A stretch of 64,000 bases of DNA, from contig NZ_JAIGNI010000157.1 of assembly GCF_026130175.1 (NCBI RefSeq), positions 20,232 through 84,231 on the forward strand, written 5' to 3'. Position 1 is the stretch's first letter. Every line of letters begins with the position of its first letter. This document shows positions 42,249-51,671 of the stretch, in pieces. Origin of the DNA: Lyngbya sp. CCAP 1446/10 (GTDB lineage Bacteria > Cyanobacteriota > Cyanobacteriia > Cyanobacteriales > Microcoleaceae). A program made the translations under genes and the position numbers. Below the pieces are notes generated by a model. The model worked only from the letters and a program-made list of their open reading frames with translations. It had not been told where the DNA came from and did not search any database.

Positions 42249-43346
42249 ATGCCAGAATCCTTTTTGCTCGGTCGCCTGCTGCTGCAATTCAACAGCGAAG
42301 CGAGCGATATTATTACAAACTTATCGGCTGTGGCTTTCACTCCCGACGGTCATTTGTGGCTGGGTTCTGATGAAACGACTTCGCTCGAATGTTTGTCGCC
42401 TGTATCGCCTCATGTTTTTGGAGAACATCAAAAATTTGCGATCGGGGATTTTATCGATTTATCGGACGACGACGAAATCGATATTGAAGGAATTGATTTC
42501 AGCAGCAATTGCCTTTGGTTGGTCGGTTCTCACAGCACAAAACGCAAAAAACCTAAAGGTAAAGATTCCGCAGACGATCTCGAAAGATTAGCAACAATTG
42601 AGACAGATGTCAATCGCTATTTGCTAGCAAAAGTCCCAGTGAAAGATGGGATTTTGTACAAGTCAATTTCCCATCCTGAAAATCCCAAAATTCAATTGAC
42701 AGCGGGATGCCTTCAGCGGACAGAAACGGGCAATATACTAACAGATGCGCTCCAAGATGACAGCCATCTCGGCTTGTATTTTTCTGTGCCAATTCCGAGC
42801 AAAGAAAATGGTTTCGATATTGAGGGTTTTGCGGTGCGGGGGGAGAGCATTTTTCTCGGTTTGCGGGGGCCTGTGCTGCGGGGTTGGGCGATAATTTTAG
42901 AAATAGAAGTTGAAGAGACAGAACCGGGAGTTTTAAGGCTTAAGGAAATTGGGGAAGCAGGGAAATTGTACAAAAAACATTTTGTCGATTTGAACGGTTT
43001 GGGTGTGCGAGAATTGTGTTTTAATGGGGAAGATTTAATTGTTTTAGCCGGGCCGACGATGACTTTATCGGGGGCGATGAGGGTTTTTCGGTTGAGGGGA
43101 ATTTTAGGGCGATCCTCTTCGAGGGCTTCGCTAACGGGCGACAGTATTACTGGGCAAGATGGGGGAAATTTGGAGGTATTGTTTGACTTGCCTTTTAATG
43201 TTGGTACGGACAATGCTGAGGGGTTGAGTTTGTTTCCCTATTTGGGGGAGGAGAATTCGTTGTTAGTGGTTTACGATTCGCCGGCTGCGAGTAGAATGGT
43301 TGGAGAAAATGCGATTTTTGCAGATATTTTTAGGCTGGGTTCGTAG
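42249..43346 (+). CDS. DUF3616 domain-containing protein
   Basis: A 365-residue protein from ATG 42249; a TTG at 42234 is the upstream alternative. The N-terminus (LSAVAFTPDGHLWLGSDETT, IDLSDDDEIDIEGIDFSSNC, LWLVGSHSTKR) and later blocks (NGFDIEGFAVRGESIFLGLR, GPVLRGWAIILEIEV, LGVRELCFNGEDLIVLAGPT) repeat a beta-propeller-like pattern and match DUF3616. The function of the family is unknown; a propeller-type enzyme or scaffold is plausible. There is no signal peptide. Residues around RSSSRASLTGDSITGQDGGN look like a low-complexity insert, possibly another repeat-derived loop. Confidence 0.85.
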   Translation: MPESFLLGRLLLQFNSEASDIITNLSAVAFTPDGHLWLGSDETTSLECLSPVSPHVFGEHQKFAIGDFIDLSDDDEIDIEGIDFSSNCLWLVGSHSTKRKKPKGKDSADDLERLATIETDVNRYLLAKVPVKDGILYKSISHPENPKIQLTAGCLQRTETGNILTDALQDDSHLGLYFSVPIPSKENGFDIEGFAVRGESIFLGLRGPVLRGWAIILEIEVEETEPGVLRLKEIGEAGKLYKKHFVDLNGLGVRELCFNGEDLIVLAGPTMTLSGAMRVFRLRGILGRSSSRASLTGDSITGQDGGNLEVLFDLPFNVGTDNAEGLSLFPYLGEENSLLVVYDSPAASRMVGENAIFADIFRLGS

Positions 43347-43405
43347 TGAAAAATTCAGTCCTTAGAATTAGGGACTTGGATTCCTGACTGCGAACCGAAA
43401 TTTGG

Positions 43406-45046
43406 TTAATTGTCGATCGCATCCCCTCCCAGTGGCCTGCTGTAGCGCTTCAATTCATCAATCAATCGAGTATCGTTAGAAGCTGTTCTCGCGCCCGCTT
43501 CGGCCGCCCACCGCTTCAAATCTTCAATTTGCGATCGCGCGATCGCAGCTAAAGGTACAGTATCCTCGATCGACCTCAAAACATCCTCCGTCGTCAAATC
43601 TCGGCGCTGTCCGTTCACAAAAGTGCCAAAAGCGCGGTACAATCCATCAATCACAACTTGCTCAATTTCCGCACCGCTAAAATTCTCAGCAGACTTCGCC
43701 AAAACCTCCAAATCAAAATCGCGCAATCTAGTCGGCCGCAAACGCTGCAAATGCACTTTAAAAATATCTTGCCTTTCTGATTCCGAGGGCAAATTCAAAA
43801 AGAAAATCTCATCAAACCTGCCTTTTCTCAGCAACTCCGCCGGCAAAATCCGCACGTTATTTGCAGTTGCGACGATAAACACCGGGCTGGTTTTTTCCTG
43901 CATCCAAGTGATCAAACTGCCGAATACGCGGCGCGAAGTTCCCGAATCGCCGTCACCGCCGCTGATAATGTTGCCGAAGGCTTTATCTATTTCATCTATC
44001 CACAAGACGCAAGGAGCGATCGCCTCTGCCAATTGTATCATTTGTCGAACGCGGCTTTCGCTTTCCCCGACCACGCCGCCGAACAATCTGCCAGTATCCA
44101 AACGCAGCAGCGGCAAACGCCATTCAGAAGCAATAGTTTTCGCCGACAAAGATTTGCCCGTTCCTTGAATTCCTACTAACAAAACGCCTTTAGGATTGGG
44201 TATACCGTAGCGACGGGCTTCGTCAGTAAAAGCATCTTGCCGCATCTTTACCCACTGCTTCAAATTCTCCAATCCGCCCACATTTTTCAGGGATTCTCTA
44301 TAGTTGCAAAACTCTAAAATTCCAGTTTGGCGAATTGCTTGTTGTTTCTCTTCCAAAACTCCGTCAATATCCGACTCGTTAATTTGCTGTTTTGCAGCCA
44401 AAGCTTTAGCTAAAACGCGCCCAATTCGAGCGCGGCTCAAACCTTGACAAGCTTTAACTAATTGTTCCTTTGCTAAGCCACCAACTTGCAACTGTTCCGG
44501 CTTTTCCACGACATGGGAAATTAAATGATTGATTTCTTGGATGTTCGGCAAGGGGAAATCAATTACTGTTACTTCTTCTTTCAATTCTTCTGGCAATTCT
44601 AGCGTGTGAGAAGTGAGGACGATAGTTTTTTTGCTGCGCTTCAATTCCCTGGTTAAATTGCGCAATTCCCGGACTACTGGGGCATTTTTGTCGGTGTACG
44701 GAGCTCTCAAAATTGGGTGCAGATCCCGCAGTACAAATATGGTATATTCTTCGACAGCAGTTTTGCTGATGCGATCGAGCGCCGCCATTACCGAACCTTT
44801 TCCAGAACCGTTATCTTCCCAGCCGCGCACCATATCCCAGAATAATACTCGGCGCGCGGGTGTTACTTGCAGCGCTACTTGGGCGATTACAGCTTCGACT
44901 GGTTCCTCTTCTGCGCCGACAATGTACAGCAGCGAATAGCGGGCGCGAATCATCAAATCTAGTCGCTTAATGAGTGCCTCAAAAGGTTTTTTTTGAGCGC
45001 CGTTGATGGCATCTAATTCTCTGGAATGGGGGTAAGTTTCTGTCAT
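43406..45046 (-). CDS. Ycf46-type AAA+ ATPase
   Basis: A 546-residue AAA+ protein. The N-terminal domain (~20-230) has the RARYSLLYIVGAEEEPVEAV and YTIFVLRDLHPIL pattern of the Ycf46/Slr0374 type. Then follow Walker A (LVGIQGTGKSLSAK), Walker B (CVLWIDEIDKAFG), sensor 1 (FIVATANN) and arginine-finger region (ELLRKGRFDEIFFLNLP). Homologues are encoded in red algal plastids and cyanobacteria and have been linked to carbon status and photosynthesis, but the substrate is not established. It stands alone on the minus strand, with dispersed repeats upstream. Confidence 0.9.
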   Translation of the reverse strand: MTETYPHSRELDAINGAQKKPFEALIKRLDLMIRARYSLLYIVGAEEEPVEAVIAQVALQVTPARRVLFWDMVRGWEDNGSGKGSVMAALDRISKTAVEEYTIFVLRDLHPILRAPYTDKNAPVVRELRNLTRELKRSKKTIVLTSHTLELPEELKEEVTVIDFPLPNIQEINHLISHVVEKPEQLQVGGLAKEQLVKACQGLSRARIGRVLAKALAAKQQINESDIDGVLEEKQQAIRQTGILEFCNYRESLKNVGGLENLKQWVKMRQDAFTDEARRYGIPNPKGVLLVGIQGTGKSLSAKTIASEWRLPLLRLDTGRLFGGVVGESESRVRQMIQLAEAIAPCVLWIDEIDKAFGNIISGGDGDSGTSRRVFGSLITWMQEKTSPVFIVATANNVRILPAELLRKGRFDEIFFLNLPSESERQDIFKVHLQRLRPTRLRDFDLEVLAKSAENFSGAEIEQVVIDGLYRAFGTFVNGQRRDLTTEDVLRSIEDTVPLAAIARSQIEDLKRWAAEAGARTASNDTRLIDELKRYSRPLGGDAIDN

Positions 45047-45090
45047 TTGATTTGAGATTTTAGATGTAAATTAAAGTTTATTAAATATTT

Positions 45091-45208
45091 TGTTTGTAGT
45101 CACGATTTTAGTCTTTTTCAACGATTTAACCGGACTAAAGGTTTGTAGTCAGGACTTTAGTCCTTGTCAACGATTTAATCGGACTAAAGTCCGTACTACG
45201 AACCTTGA
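45091..45208. repeat. Imperfect direct/inverted repeat of the GGACTTTAGTCC family
   Basis: TTTGTAGTCACGATTTTAGTC...GGACTAAAGGTTTGTAGTCAGGACTTTAGTCC...GGACTAAAGTCCGTACTACGAAC contains two direct copies joined by CAACGATTTAA(C/T)CGG and closed by an inverted end (cited in parts). It is related to the 51581-51638 hairpin. Confidence 0.65.
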
Positions 45209-45235
45209 AATTATAACAGAATTGTGCAGGGTTGG

Positions 45236-45520
45236 CTATTTTGCGGCTTTTCTGGCTTGTTTTAGCATATCAATCAGAATGTGGTGGGCATCTTCGGCGT
45301 CGGTTAAAGTGCGATCGAACTTTACTCTGACTGGCACTGTTTCGTCATTGATTTGAGCGGTTAAATCCATGCCGTTGGCATCAATCGCGAGCATTTGAGC
45401 GGATGTCGCCTCTGGCTTGTCGCCGTAGGCTTGGGCGTACAGGACTACGGCGGTAGCGTGATCTTCGTTCATGTGAGTGCAGATGCGATCGCTGATTTCG
45501 GTGGAAAACTGGTCTGACAT
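45236..45520 (-). CDS. DUF2470 domain-containing protein
   Basis: A 94-residue protein. ISDRICTHMNEDHATAVVLY and the following DANGMDL match DUF2470, the small HugZ/pyridoxamine-oxidase-associated domain found alone or at the C-terminus of heme-handling proteins. The MNEDH motif resembles the heme-binding end of HugZ-like proteins. In cyanobacteria it occurs as a stand-alone gene of unknown role. It has its own upstream region of 180 bases and no obvious operon partner. Confidence 0.88.
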   Translation of the reverse strand: MSDQFSTEISDRICTHMNEDHATAVVLYAQAYGDKPEATSAQMLAIDANGMDLTAQINDETVPVRVKFDRTLTDAEDAHHILIDMLKQARKAAK

Positions 45521-45701
45521 GGGGATTCCTCATATGCAATATTGCGATCGATTGTACTGCGATTTGCGCGATCGGAGAAAGAGATTGATTCGCAGTTGAC
45601 AATCAACTTCGCAATTTGCTAAGATGATCGAGTAGCCTTTAGGAAAAACAATCGATCATGAAAGAACGTATTATTCTTCAAAATTTTTATCTAGGCAATA
45701 T

Positions 45702-46010
45702 ATGCACGTTATCTCCCAATCTGCACTCAGAAAATTCTGGGAAAAGTATCCTGACGCGGAAACAAGTCTGCGGTCTTGGTACAAACTAGCGACAACAGCC
45801 CAGTGGTCAAACCTAGCTGAAGTAAAAGCAGTTTTTTCCTCAGCAGATAGAGTGGGTAACTTTACTGTCTTTAACATCAGAGGTAATAACTACAGACTGA
45901 TTACCTTCATAGATTATGAATTTAAACCTAAAAAAATCTTTATTAGAGCTGTACTTACCCATGAAGAATATGACGAAGATAAATGGAAAAAAGACCCGTG
46001 GTATGAATGA
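45702..46010 (+). CDS. higB: HigB-type toxin (mRNA interferase)
   Basis: A 102-residue toxin of the RelE-like HigB family. ISQSALRKFWEKYPDAETSL, WYKLATTAQWSNLAEVK, GNFTVFNIRGNNYRLITFID and FIRAVLTHEEYDEDKWKKDP are the successive family blocks. The conserved R-L-I segment and the THxEYD motif form the RNase site. The family cleaves mRNA on the ribosome. The antitoxin gene follows 33 bases downstream, in the toxin-first order of higBA. Confidence 0.9.
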   Translation: MHVISQSALRKFWEKYPDAETSLRSWYKLATTAQWSNLAEVKAVFSSADRVGNFTVFNIRGNNYRLITFIDYEFKPKKIFIRAVLTHEEYDEDKWKKDPWYE

Positions 46011-46043
46011 TAATGTTATCTTCTATTAATAGTGAATAATCTT

Positions 46044-46490
46044 ATGAACAACTCTCTTGCCTATATAGAATTGCTCACAGCGTTTCCCCCGCGACCCATC
46101 ACTGCGGAGTCAGAATTAATCGCAACTCAAGAAACCATTGACTCTCTATTAGACAAAGGCGAACTAACTCCCGACGAACGCGATTATCTAAACGTACTCG
46201 GAACCCTGGTTTATGAATACGAGCAAACTTTAGAACCTATTCCTGACATTTACGGGATAGAACTGTTAAAAGCTTTGATAGTAGAATTTGATCTCCGACA
46301 AAAAGACCTCGTTCCTATTTTTAAAACTGAGTCTATTGTCTCTGATATTCTGCGTGAAAAGCGTCAACTTACAACGGAACACATACAAAAACTTGCTGAG
46401 TTTTTCTGTGTCTCGCCGGCTGCATTCTTTCCGCTACATCCAGCATCCAAGGATTCCCAACGAATAGAATTAGCGTCTACACAAACATAG
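46044..46490 (+). CDS. higA: HigA-type antitoxin (HTH), C-terminus extended by a repeat
   Basis: A 148-residue antitoxin from ATG 46044 (a GTG at 46032 is possible). The central acidic helical part (QETIDSLLDKGELTPDERDY) and a C-terminal Xre/HipB-like helix-turn-helix (EFDLRQKDLVPIFKTESIVS, EHIQKLAEFFCVSPAAFFP) are typical of the HigA type paired with this HigB. It neutralises HigB and represses the operon. The final residues (RIELASTQT) and stop come from the genomic repeat AATAGAATTAGCGTCTACAC, so the natural end is probably near 'FPLHPASKDS'. Confidence 0.88.
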   Translation: MNNSLAYIELLTAFPPRPITAESELIATQETIDSLLDKGELTPDERDYLNVLGTLVYEYEQTLEPIPDIYGIELLKALIVEFDLRQKDLVPIFKTESIVSDILREKRQLTTEHIQKLAEFFCVSPAAFFPLHPASKDSQRIELASTQT

Positions 46491-46670
46491 TCTACACAAA
46501 CATAGAATTTACGGCGAATAGAATTCGCGCCTACACAAACAAAGTCCGCCTGCGCCTACACAAACAAAGTCCGCCTGCGCGGACTAAAAGAAAATAACGG
46601 AATTTTAACCGCTCACTCTTCAACCCGCGTCGGCGGGTTTTGTTTGTATAGACGCGGTTTCAACCGCCCG
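46462..46670. repeat. Repeat cluster covering the 3' ends of higA and the SPFH gene
   Basis: Partly overlapping copies of CTACACAAACA(A/T)AG, CGAATAGAATT(C/T/A)GCG and GTCCGCCTGCGCGGAC lie between the two convergent genes. They end in AACCCGCGTCGGCGGGTT and GACGCGGTTTCAACCGCC, the same modules as in the 28013-28545 and 62356-62831 arrays. Confidence 0.85.
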
Positions 46671-48761
46671 GTCTTCTGGTGACTTGGTTGAATTCACCTT
46701 TGCTACGGGTAACTTGGCCACAGGTTCCAACACAGCAGGCTGCGATTTTTCCAAAGTAACTACAGGCAATTCCCCGCCATTATCTCCATTTTTGCTCGTT
46801 TGATTCCACATCATCATTCCCAGCAAACCGTCAACCAAACCGCCGCCGCTACCGTTACCGCTAACCGCAACATCTGGTACAACTCGCACATGACTATCGC
46901 CGATAATTTGCATTAACTGCAAAGCCGTATAACCGGAACCGCCCAAAGCTACAACACCCGCGCGATAAGCTTCAGCTTGAGCATTTCCCTTCACCCGAAT
47001 CGACTCAGCTTCGCCTTGAGCTTGTTTGACCTGAGAATTCGCTTTTAACTCAGAAATCTTCACGCCTTGTTCGGATTTTACCATCTCTTGTTGAATCTCA
47101 GCCAGCGCTGTTTCTCTTACCAATTGTTGCCGCTGAGTTTGTGCTATTTGCTGCACCTCATAAGTCTTACATTGTTCCTCAGCAATTTTGCGATCCGTTT
47201 GAGTTTGCATCAACTCTGCGGGTGGCAAAATATCCCCGATTAAAGTATCAATTGCTTGCACGTCGTAGGTACGCAAAGCTGCTTTGATATACTCGGCGGC
47301 TTCCGCTTGTCTGCCGCTTCTGGCTGAAAGAAAATCTAATACAGAATAAGCTTGAGCCGAGTTGCGGAAGTAATTGCCGATTGTCGGCTGCAAAACGTGG
47401 TCTACTAAATTCTGCATCGAACCGACGCGAGAGATAACTTTCGGAGCATCCAAAGCTCCAACGTGAATGATTTGAGCTACTTCTAAATCGAAGGCAAAAC
47501 CGTCTTGAGAACGCACGGTTAAAGATGAAAGTTTAGAGTCGTAACTGTGCCGTTCTGTTTTACCAGACCAGTTCAATACAATGTTTGTAGTCGGCACTAA
47601 TTCTACTTTCAAAATGCGAGTATTTAGCGGATGTTTGCCTGGATAAAGAGGTGTCACCCATACGCCTTTGTTGCCCACATTTACTAAGTTGCCGTGGGTG
47701 AAAGCTGCGCCGCTGACATCTTCTGAGGTTTTGCCGACATAGGAAATCACGGCGCCGACATAGCCGATCGGGATTTCAGTCATTGCCACCTGGTCAACCC
47801 CGACAAACCAAGGGTTTAAGTTCCACGAACCGGACAGCAGAACCTGTTCCTGCAAACCGCGCCGCCCGCCGGCGGTGATAAATTTTTGCGCGTTTTGGAA
47901 GTTGTCGTGATTGGGAATAATTGGGCCGGCAATTTCGCCATCTTGAATCGGAACGCCGTCATAAGTTGTGACAATTCCTACTTTGTCTGGGGCGATTGTG
48001 TACAGCTTCAACTGTTCGGCTGTCATGCCGTGTTTTGTAGCATTTCCTGCTGTGATTACGGTAAATAATGCCGTGTTAATTCGATAGCTGCCGCCCGTCA
48101 AGATGCCGAGTTGCCGACCTTTTTCGCCGCCTTCTTTGAGGAATTTGCGAGCATCTTGAAAATTGTCGCATTCTGTGATTTTTCCGAGGATGCGCTGTGG
48201 CGGATTCGACTCGCCGCCTGCTGCGATAACTAAGCCAATTTCGCCTTGGGGAACTATTGTTAAAGATTCTTTGCGGACGTTGTATTGCAAAGGCCAATAA
48301 CCCCAGTGCCAACCGGGAGGTAATGTATCAGCTTGATATCCAGCTTCACCGTTTAAGGCAATTAAATCTCCTGGGGGCAAAGATTTGCCGTTGAAGCTAA
48401 ACTTTTTACTGACAATGCCAACTTCGCGATCGCCAATTACGACTAATCCACCAAAAAATAGCGGTAGCACTAGAATGACTATCATACTGCCGATCGCGAT
48501 CGGGATAAATCCACCCGCATCGAGCTGCATTGTCTGCACCGGAACAGTGGTGCGCAACTGCCCTAACTGCAAGCTAGAATCAGGTTTTGCTGCTAGCTGA
48601 GTCGAGGAGTGATTTGCAGGGGGGATATCGCCAGCAGCTAATACCGGCGAGGGTTTCAAACTGGTTATTACACTGAGGGCTAAAGATGCCGAAATGGCGG
48701 CTGCTAACTGTTTTAAAACTCGAACTTTGAGTTGAGACTTGGGCAAAAGTGAATAAAGCAT
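46620..48761 (-). CDS. SPFH/flotillin-like membrane protein with internal duplication
   Basis: A 713-residue protein. A signal-like stretch (~15-43, ending PSPVLAA) and a membrane segment at ~85-110 (IPIAIGSMIVILVLPLFFGG) precede an SPFH/band-7 domain (GDREVGIVSKKFSFNGKSLP onward). A unit of about 40 residues is duplicated: DNFQDARKFLKEGGEKGRQL and DNFQNAQKFITAGGRRGLQE. A coiled coil (~555-620, KTYEVQQIAQTQRQQLVRET) follows. SPFH proteins organise membrane microdomains. The last residues (EDRAVETASIQTKPADAG) are repeat-encoded and near-identical to the end of CodA. The natural end is probably just before them. Confidence 0.88.
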   Translation of the reverse strand: MLYSLLPKSQLKVRVLKQLAAAISASLALSVITSLKPSPVLAAGDIPPANHSSTQLAAKPDSSLQLGQLRTTVPVQTMQLDAGGFIPIAIGSMIVILVLPLFFGGLVVIGDREVGIVSKKFSFNGKSLPPGDLIALNGEAGYQADTLPPGWHWGYWPLQYNVRKESLTIVPQGEIGLVIAAGGESNPPQRILGKITECDNFQDARKFLKEGGEKGRQLGILTGGSYRINTALFTVITAGNATKHGMTAEQLKLYTIAPDKVGIVTTYDGVPIQDGEIAGPIIPNHDNFQNAQKFITAGGRRGLQEQVLLSGSWNLNPWFVGVDQVAMTEIPIGYVGAVISYVGKTSEDVSGAAFTHGNLVNVGNKGVWVTPLYPGKHPLNTRILKVELVPTTNIVLNWSGKTERHSYDSKLSSLTVRSQDGFAFDLEVAQIIHVGALDAPKVISRVGSMQNLVDHVLQPTIGNYFRNSAQAYSVLDFLSARSGRQAEAAEYIKAALRTYDVQAIDTLIGDILPPAELMQTQTDRKIAEEQCKTYEVQQIAQTQRQQLVRETALAEIQQEMVKSEQGVKISELKANSQVKQAQGEAESIRVKGNAQAEAYRAGVVALGGSGYTALQLMQIIGDSHVRVVPDVAVSGNGSGGGLVDGLLGMMMWNQTSKNGDNGGELPVVTLEKSQPAVLEPVAKLPVAKVNSTKSPEDRAVETASIQTKPADAG

Positions 48762-49096
48762 TTTTTTGATATGGGCTAATTTGTTCTATTAGCTCTAGCT
48801 TAGCTCTAATCCCAACTTCTGATGTAAAATTTAATGTCTTATTTTTCATTACTTGCAGTCATAATAGTCATATTTATCAGTGAAAATACGGATATAATTT
48901 TTCTCGTTTAGGTGAGGGATCTATGATAATTGGTAATTAGTAATTGGCAATTGGCAAGAAAGCAATCGCGCACGGGGGCAAACTCACTTGAGAACTGCTA
49001 TAAGATTAAAATCAATGATGCAACAAACTGAAAAAGTAAGGACACGGCAATGCCGTGTCCCTACAGATACTCGCCTACAATAAGCAGCGGATAACT
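48762..49096. other. Intergenic region between the SPFH and PhoX-type genes
   Basis: No gene is found. A hairpin-forming repeat GGACACGGCAATGCCGTGTCC lies around 49040-49060 near the 3' end of the PhoX-type gene and could terminate it. Short ATTGGTAATTAGTAATTGGC motifs occur around 48930-48952. Confidence 0.5.
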
Positions 49097-51445
49097 CTAG
49101 ACAAACTGGCCGGTGGGATTTGTTCGCACCCGACGAATCCCAATTACCGACGGCATCGGCGATCGGCGCGAATCATTCGAGATATTACTCGGCCACAAAC
49201 TACCACGAGAAACAGTCCGAGTCTGATTAAAAACAGCACCGTTTAAATCCAACATTTCAATTTGCCGGCGCAACACAGTACCATCATCGATCGGACAATC
49301 TTCCCCCGGATGCTGCACCGAAATTATCAGCGTATCTCCCACAAAAGTCGGCCCCGTCATTTCGCAGCGATTCGGCCCTTGAGCAAAGGGAATTACACTG
49401 CCAGAATTCGGCCCGGAAGTCGGAATATAAAACAGCCAATTGTTACCGAAAACACCCGTAAAATCTGACACATTTCCAGTCTTCGCATGGTCGATCGCAT
49501 TTGGCTTCCCAGCAGCACCAACATCAAAACCGTTGTGCGTGCTCGTAGACATATCAGTCACGCCCCAAATATTGCCTTGAGGGTCAAAAACCAAATTGTC
49601 AACACTAGCAAATCCTGCCCCATCTACTGCACCAGCTTCTCCACCTTGCACAAAACGCTGCCAGCGGAAAGTCAAACCAGCACCGTCGGGACTGTCTTCA
49701 ATTATTTTGTAAATACCTCCCGACTGCTGAGTGCTATTGAGTCCTGCCGTGTATTTAGCAACAGTAAAAATGCGAGAATCTGGATAGCCGTCGCTTCCCG
49801 GTGCGCCATCAGTATAGGAAATGAAAACTTCCTTAGTAAGAGGATTAATTTCCAAATCTTCCGGCCGCGCCGTCGGAGTAGCGCCAATCAAATTAGCAGC
49901 TAAAAAAGCATCAACTAAAACCGCGCCTTGGCTGCTGTAGAAATTAGCAAGAGTTTTATTCTTGTAGCCCAAAAGTGCAGTTGCTTCATTCGTTGTATCT
50001 ACTACAAAAGAACCGCCGTCATCGGTTTGATCGGCAATTCCCGCGCGTTTCGGCAAGCGAGTATTTCCATCTCTTTGAGCTTTACCAAAACTTGCCAATT
50101 CGGCCTCGGCAACTTTTGTGGGGCTTACCGGATTGGTTTGGGAATTGATTGTCAGCGGCAGCCATCTTCCCGCACCGTTGCGGTTGTATTGGGCGACGTA
50201 CAAAACGCCGTCTTCTAATAATCGGCTGTTGGTTTTATCTGCGGGATTTGTGATATTGCCGTTGCTGACAAATTTCCAGGTGTGTCCGCCGCGCCGATCG
50301 TCCCCCATGTACACTACTAACTTGCGTCCCGCTTCGGCGCGAATAGCGACGTTTTCGTGGCGGAAACGGCCTAAAGCGGTGTGTTTGCGGGGGCGGAAAT
50401 TGGGGTCTTGAGGATCGACTTCCACCATCCAGCCGTATTTTTCACCGACTAAGCCGAATTCTTCGCCTGTAGTACCCTTGGGATAGCCGGTTTGGCCGCC
50501 GTTGGGTTTGATGTTTTCCTGAACTCCCACGAAGAATAGTTCGCTACCTTGGAAATTTTCTTCGGCGGAGAGGATTGTGCCCCAAGGAGTTGTGCCGCCG
50601 GAACAGTTGTATGCTGTGCCGATGATGCGGTTGCCGAGTCCGTCGCTGTTGACTTGGGCAAAAACTTGGGTGGCTGCGGGGCCCGTTCCTAGCAAGAAGT
50701 TATTGTCGCCTTGTCTGGTTCCCCAGGAGGTGACATCCTTGTATTTGTCGGTGCGTTCTCTGTTGATTCCGAGGCCCGAAAGTCCGTGGATGCGTCGGTT
50801 GAGGGGGTCGCGGGCGATCGCCCGAAAGCGTCCATCAGCTTGTTTGGTGATGCGGACGATGGAACCACCGAGATTGTACAGGAATTCGCCGAGGGTATCG
50901 CGATTTTTTACTGATAAGTCTATACCGATGACGGCGCGATCGGTCGCTGGAAAAGATGCCACATCCGCCGGGGCTTCGGGCGCCACTTTCGACATCGGGA
51001 AAGATACGTATTCGTGGTTTACCCACAGATAGCCGTCGTCATTGCTGCCGCGCAGGCCTACGAAGCCGGTGTAATCGTTGTTGTAGCCGAAATAGTCTGC
51101 CAAATCGGGGAAAACGCGATCGCCCCAGCGGAGAATCACATAACGTTCGTATTCCGGTGGCACAACCACATCGTCAACCACGCTGTAACTGGTTAATTTC
51201 GTATCTTGCGACGCACTCATCACAGTGCCGATTCCCCCCGGCGCAGTCGGCATGAAACTCGACATTTCTCGATAAATTGGCAGCGGGTGGGGAAGTCTTA
51301 GAGGAGTGAAAGATGTCGGAAGTATAGCAACGGCATCGCTGGAATTGATGCCGAAAAGTGTTTGAGTTAGCTTAGGAGCAAGCACAGTGGTAGCTGCACT
51401 GCTGCCGAAGAAAATTAGCAGTTGTCGGCGAGTTATTTTAGACAT
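49097..51445 (-). CDS. phoX: PhoX family (DUF839) phosphatase, Tat-exported
   Basis: A 782-residue exported enzyme. The N-terminus ITRRQLLIFFGSSAATTVLA is a twin-arginine signal, so a folded, metallated enzyme would be exported. Family blocks include VVPPEYERYVILRWGDRVFP, GLRGSNDDGYLWVNHEYVSF, NCSGGTTPWGTILSAEENFQ, KHTALGRFRHENVAIRAEAG and YMGDDRRGGHTWKFVSNGN. PhoX phosphatases use calcium and iron to cleave phosphate esters under phosphate limitation. No clear Pho box is visible upstream, and the product might be a PhoX-like protein of other specificity; 'PhoX family' is the safe name. Confidence 0.9.
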   Translation of the reverse strand: MSKITRRQLLIFFGSSAATTVLAPKLTQTLFGINSSDAVAILPTSFTPLRLPHPLPIYREMSSFMPTAPGGIGTVMSASQDTKLTSYSVVDDVVVPPEYERYVILRWGDRVFPDLADYFGYNNDYTGFVGLRGSNDDGYLWVNHEYVSFPMSKVAPEAPADVASFPATDRAVIGIDLSVKNRDTLGEFLYNLGGSIVRITKQADGRFRAIARDPLNRRIHGLSGLGINRERTDKYKDVTSWGTRQGDNNFLLGTGPAATQVFAQVNSDGLGNRIIGTAYNCSGGTTPWGTILSAEENFQGSELFFVGVQENIKPNGGQTGYPKGTTGEEFGLVGEKYGWMVEVDPQDPNFRPRKHTALGRFRHENVAIRAEAGRKLVVYMGDDRRGGHTWKFVSNGNITNPADKTNSRLLEDGVLYVAQYNRNGAGRWLPLTINSQTNPVSPTKVAEAELASFGKAQRDGNTRLPKRAGIADQTDDGGSFVVDTTNEATALLGYKNKTLANFYSSQGAVLVDAFLAANLIGATPTARPEDLEINPLTKEVFISYTDGAPGSDGYPDSRIFTVAKYTAGLNSTQQSGGIYKIIEDSPDGAGLTFRWQRFVQGGEAGAVDGAGFASVDNLVFDPQGNIWGVTDMSTSTHNGFDVGAAGKPNAIDHAKTGNVSDFTGVFGNNWLFYIPTSGPNSGSVIPFAQGPNRCEMTGPTFVGDTLIISVQHPGEDCPIDDGTVLRRQIEMLDLNGAVFNQTRTVSRGSLWPSNISNDSRRSPMPSVIGIRRVRTNPTGQFV

Positions 51446-51580
51446 AAATTCCTTTTGATCCCAACATCCCTAGTCAGACGAGTCTTTATAGAAATTTACT
51501 ACTATTAAATTAAGGATAGTTAAACTTCTGGTTAATTAAAGTAGGGGAATATTTTGGTTAAAAACACGTTAAATAAAAAC

Positions 51581-51638
51581 GTTCGTAGTGCGGACTTTAG
51601 TCCGTGACCTATTGCGGACTGAAGTCCGCACTACGAAC
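51581..51638. repeat. 58-bp hairpin repeat GTTCGTAGTGCGGACTTTAG
   Basis: Arms of 24 bases (51581-51604 and 51615-51638) match with one mismatch around a 10-base loop. Half copies lie at 40308-40327 and 45150-45208. Confidence 0.85.
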
Positions 51639-51671
51639 CATTTTTATTATGGTAATCGACCAAACACAATC

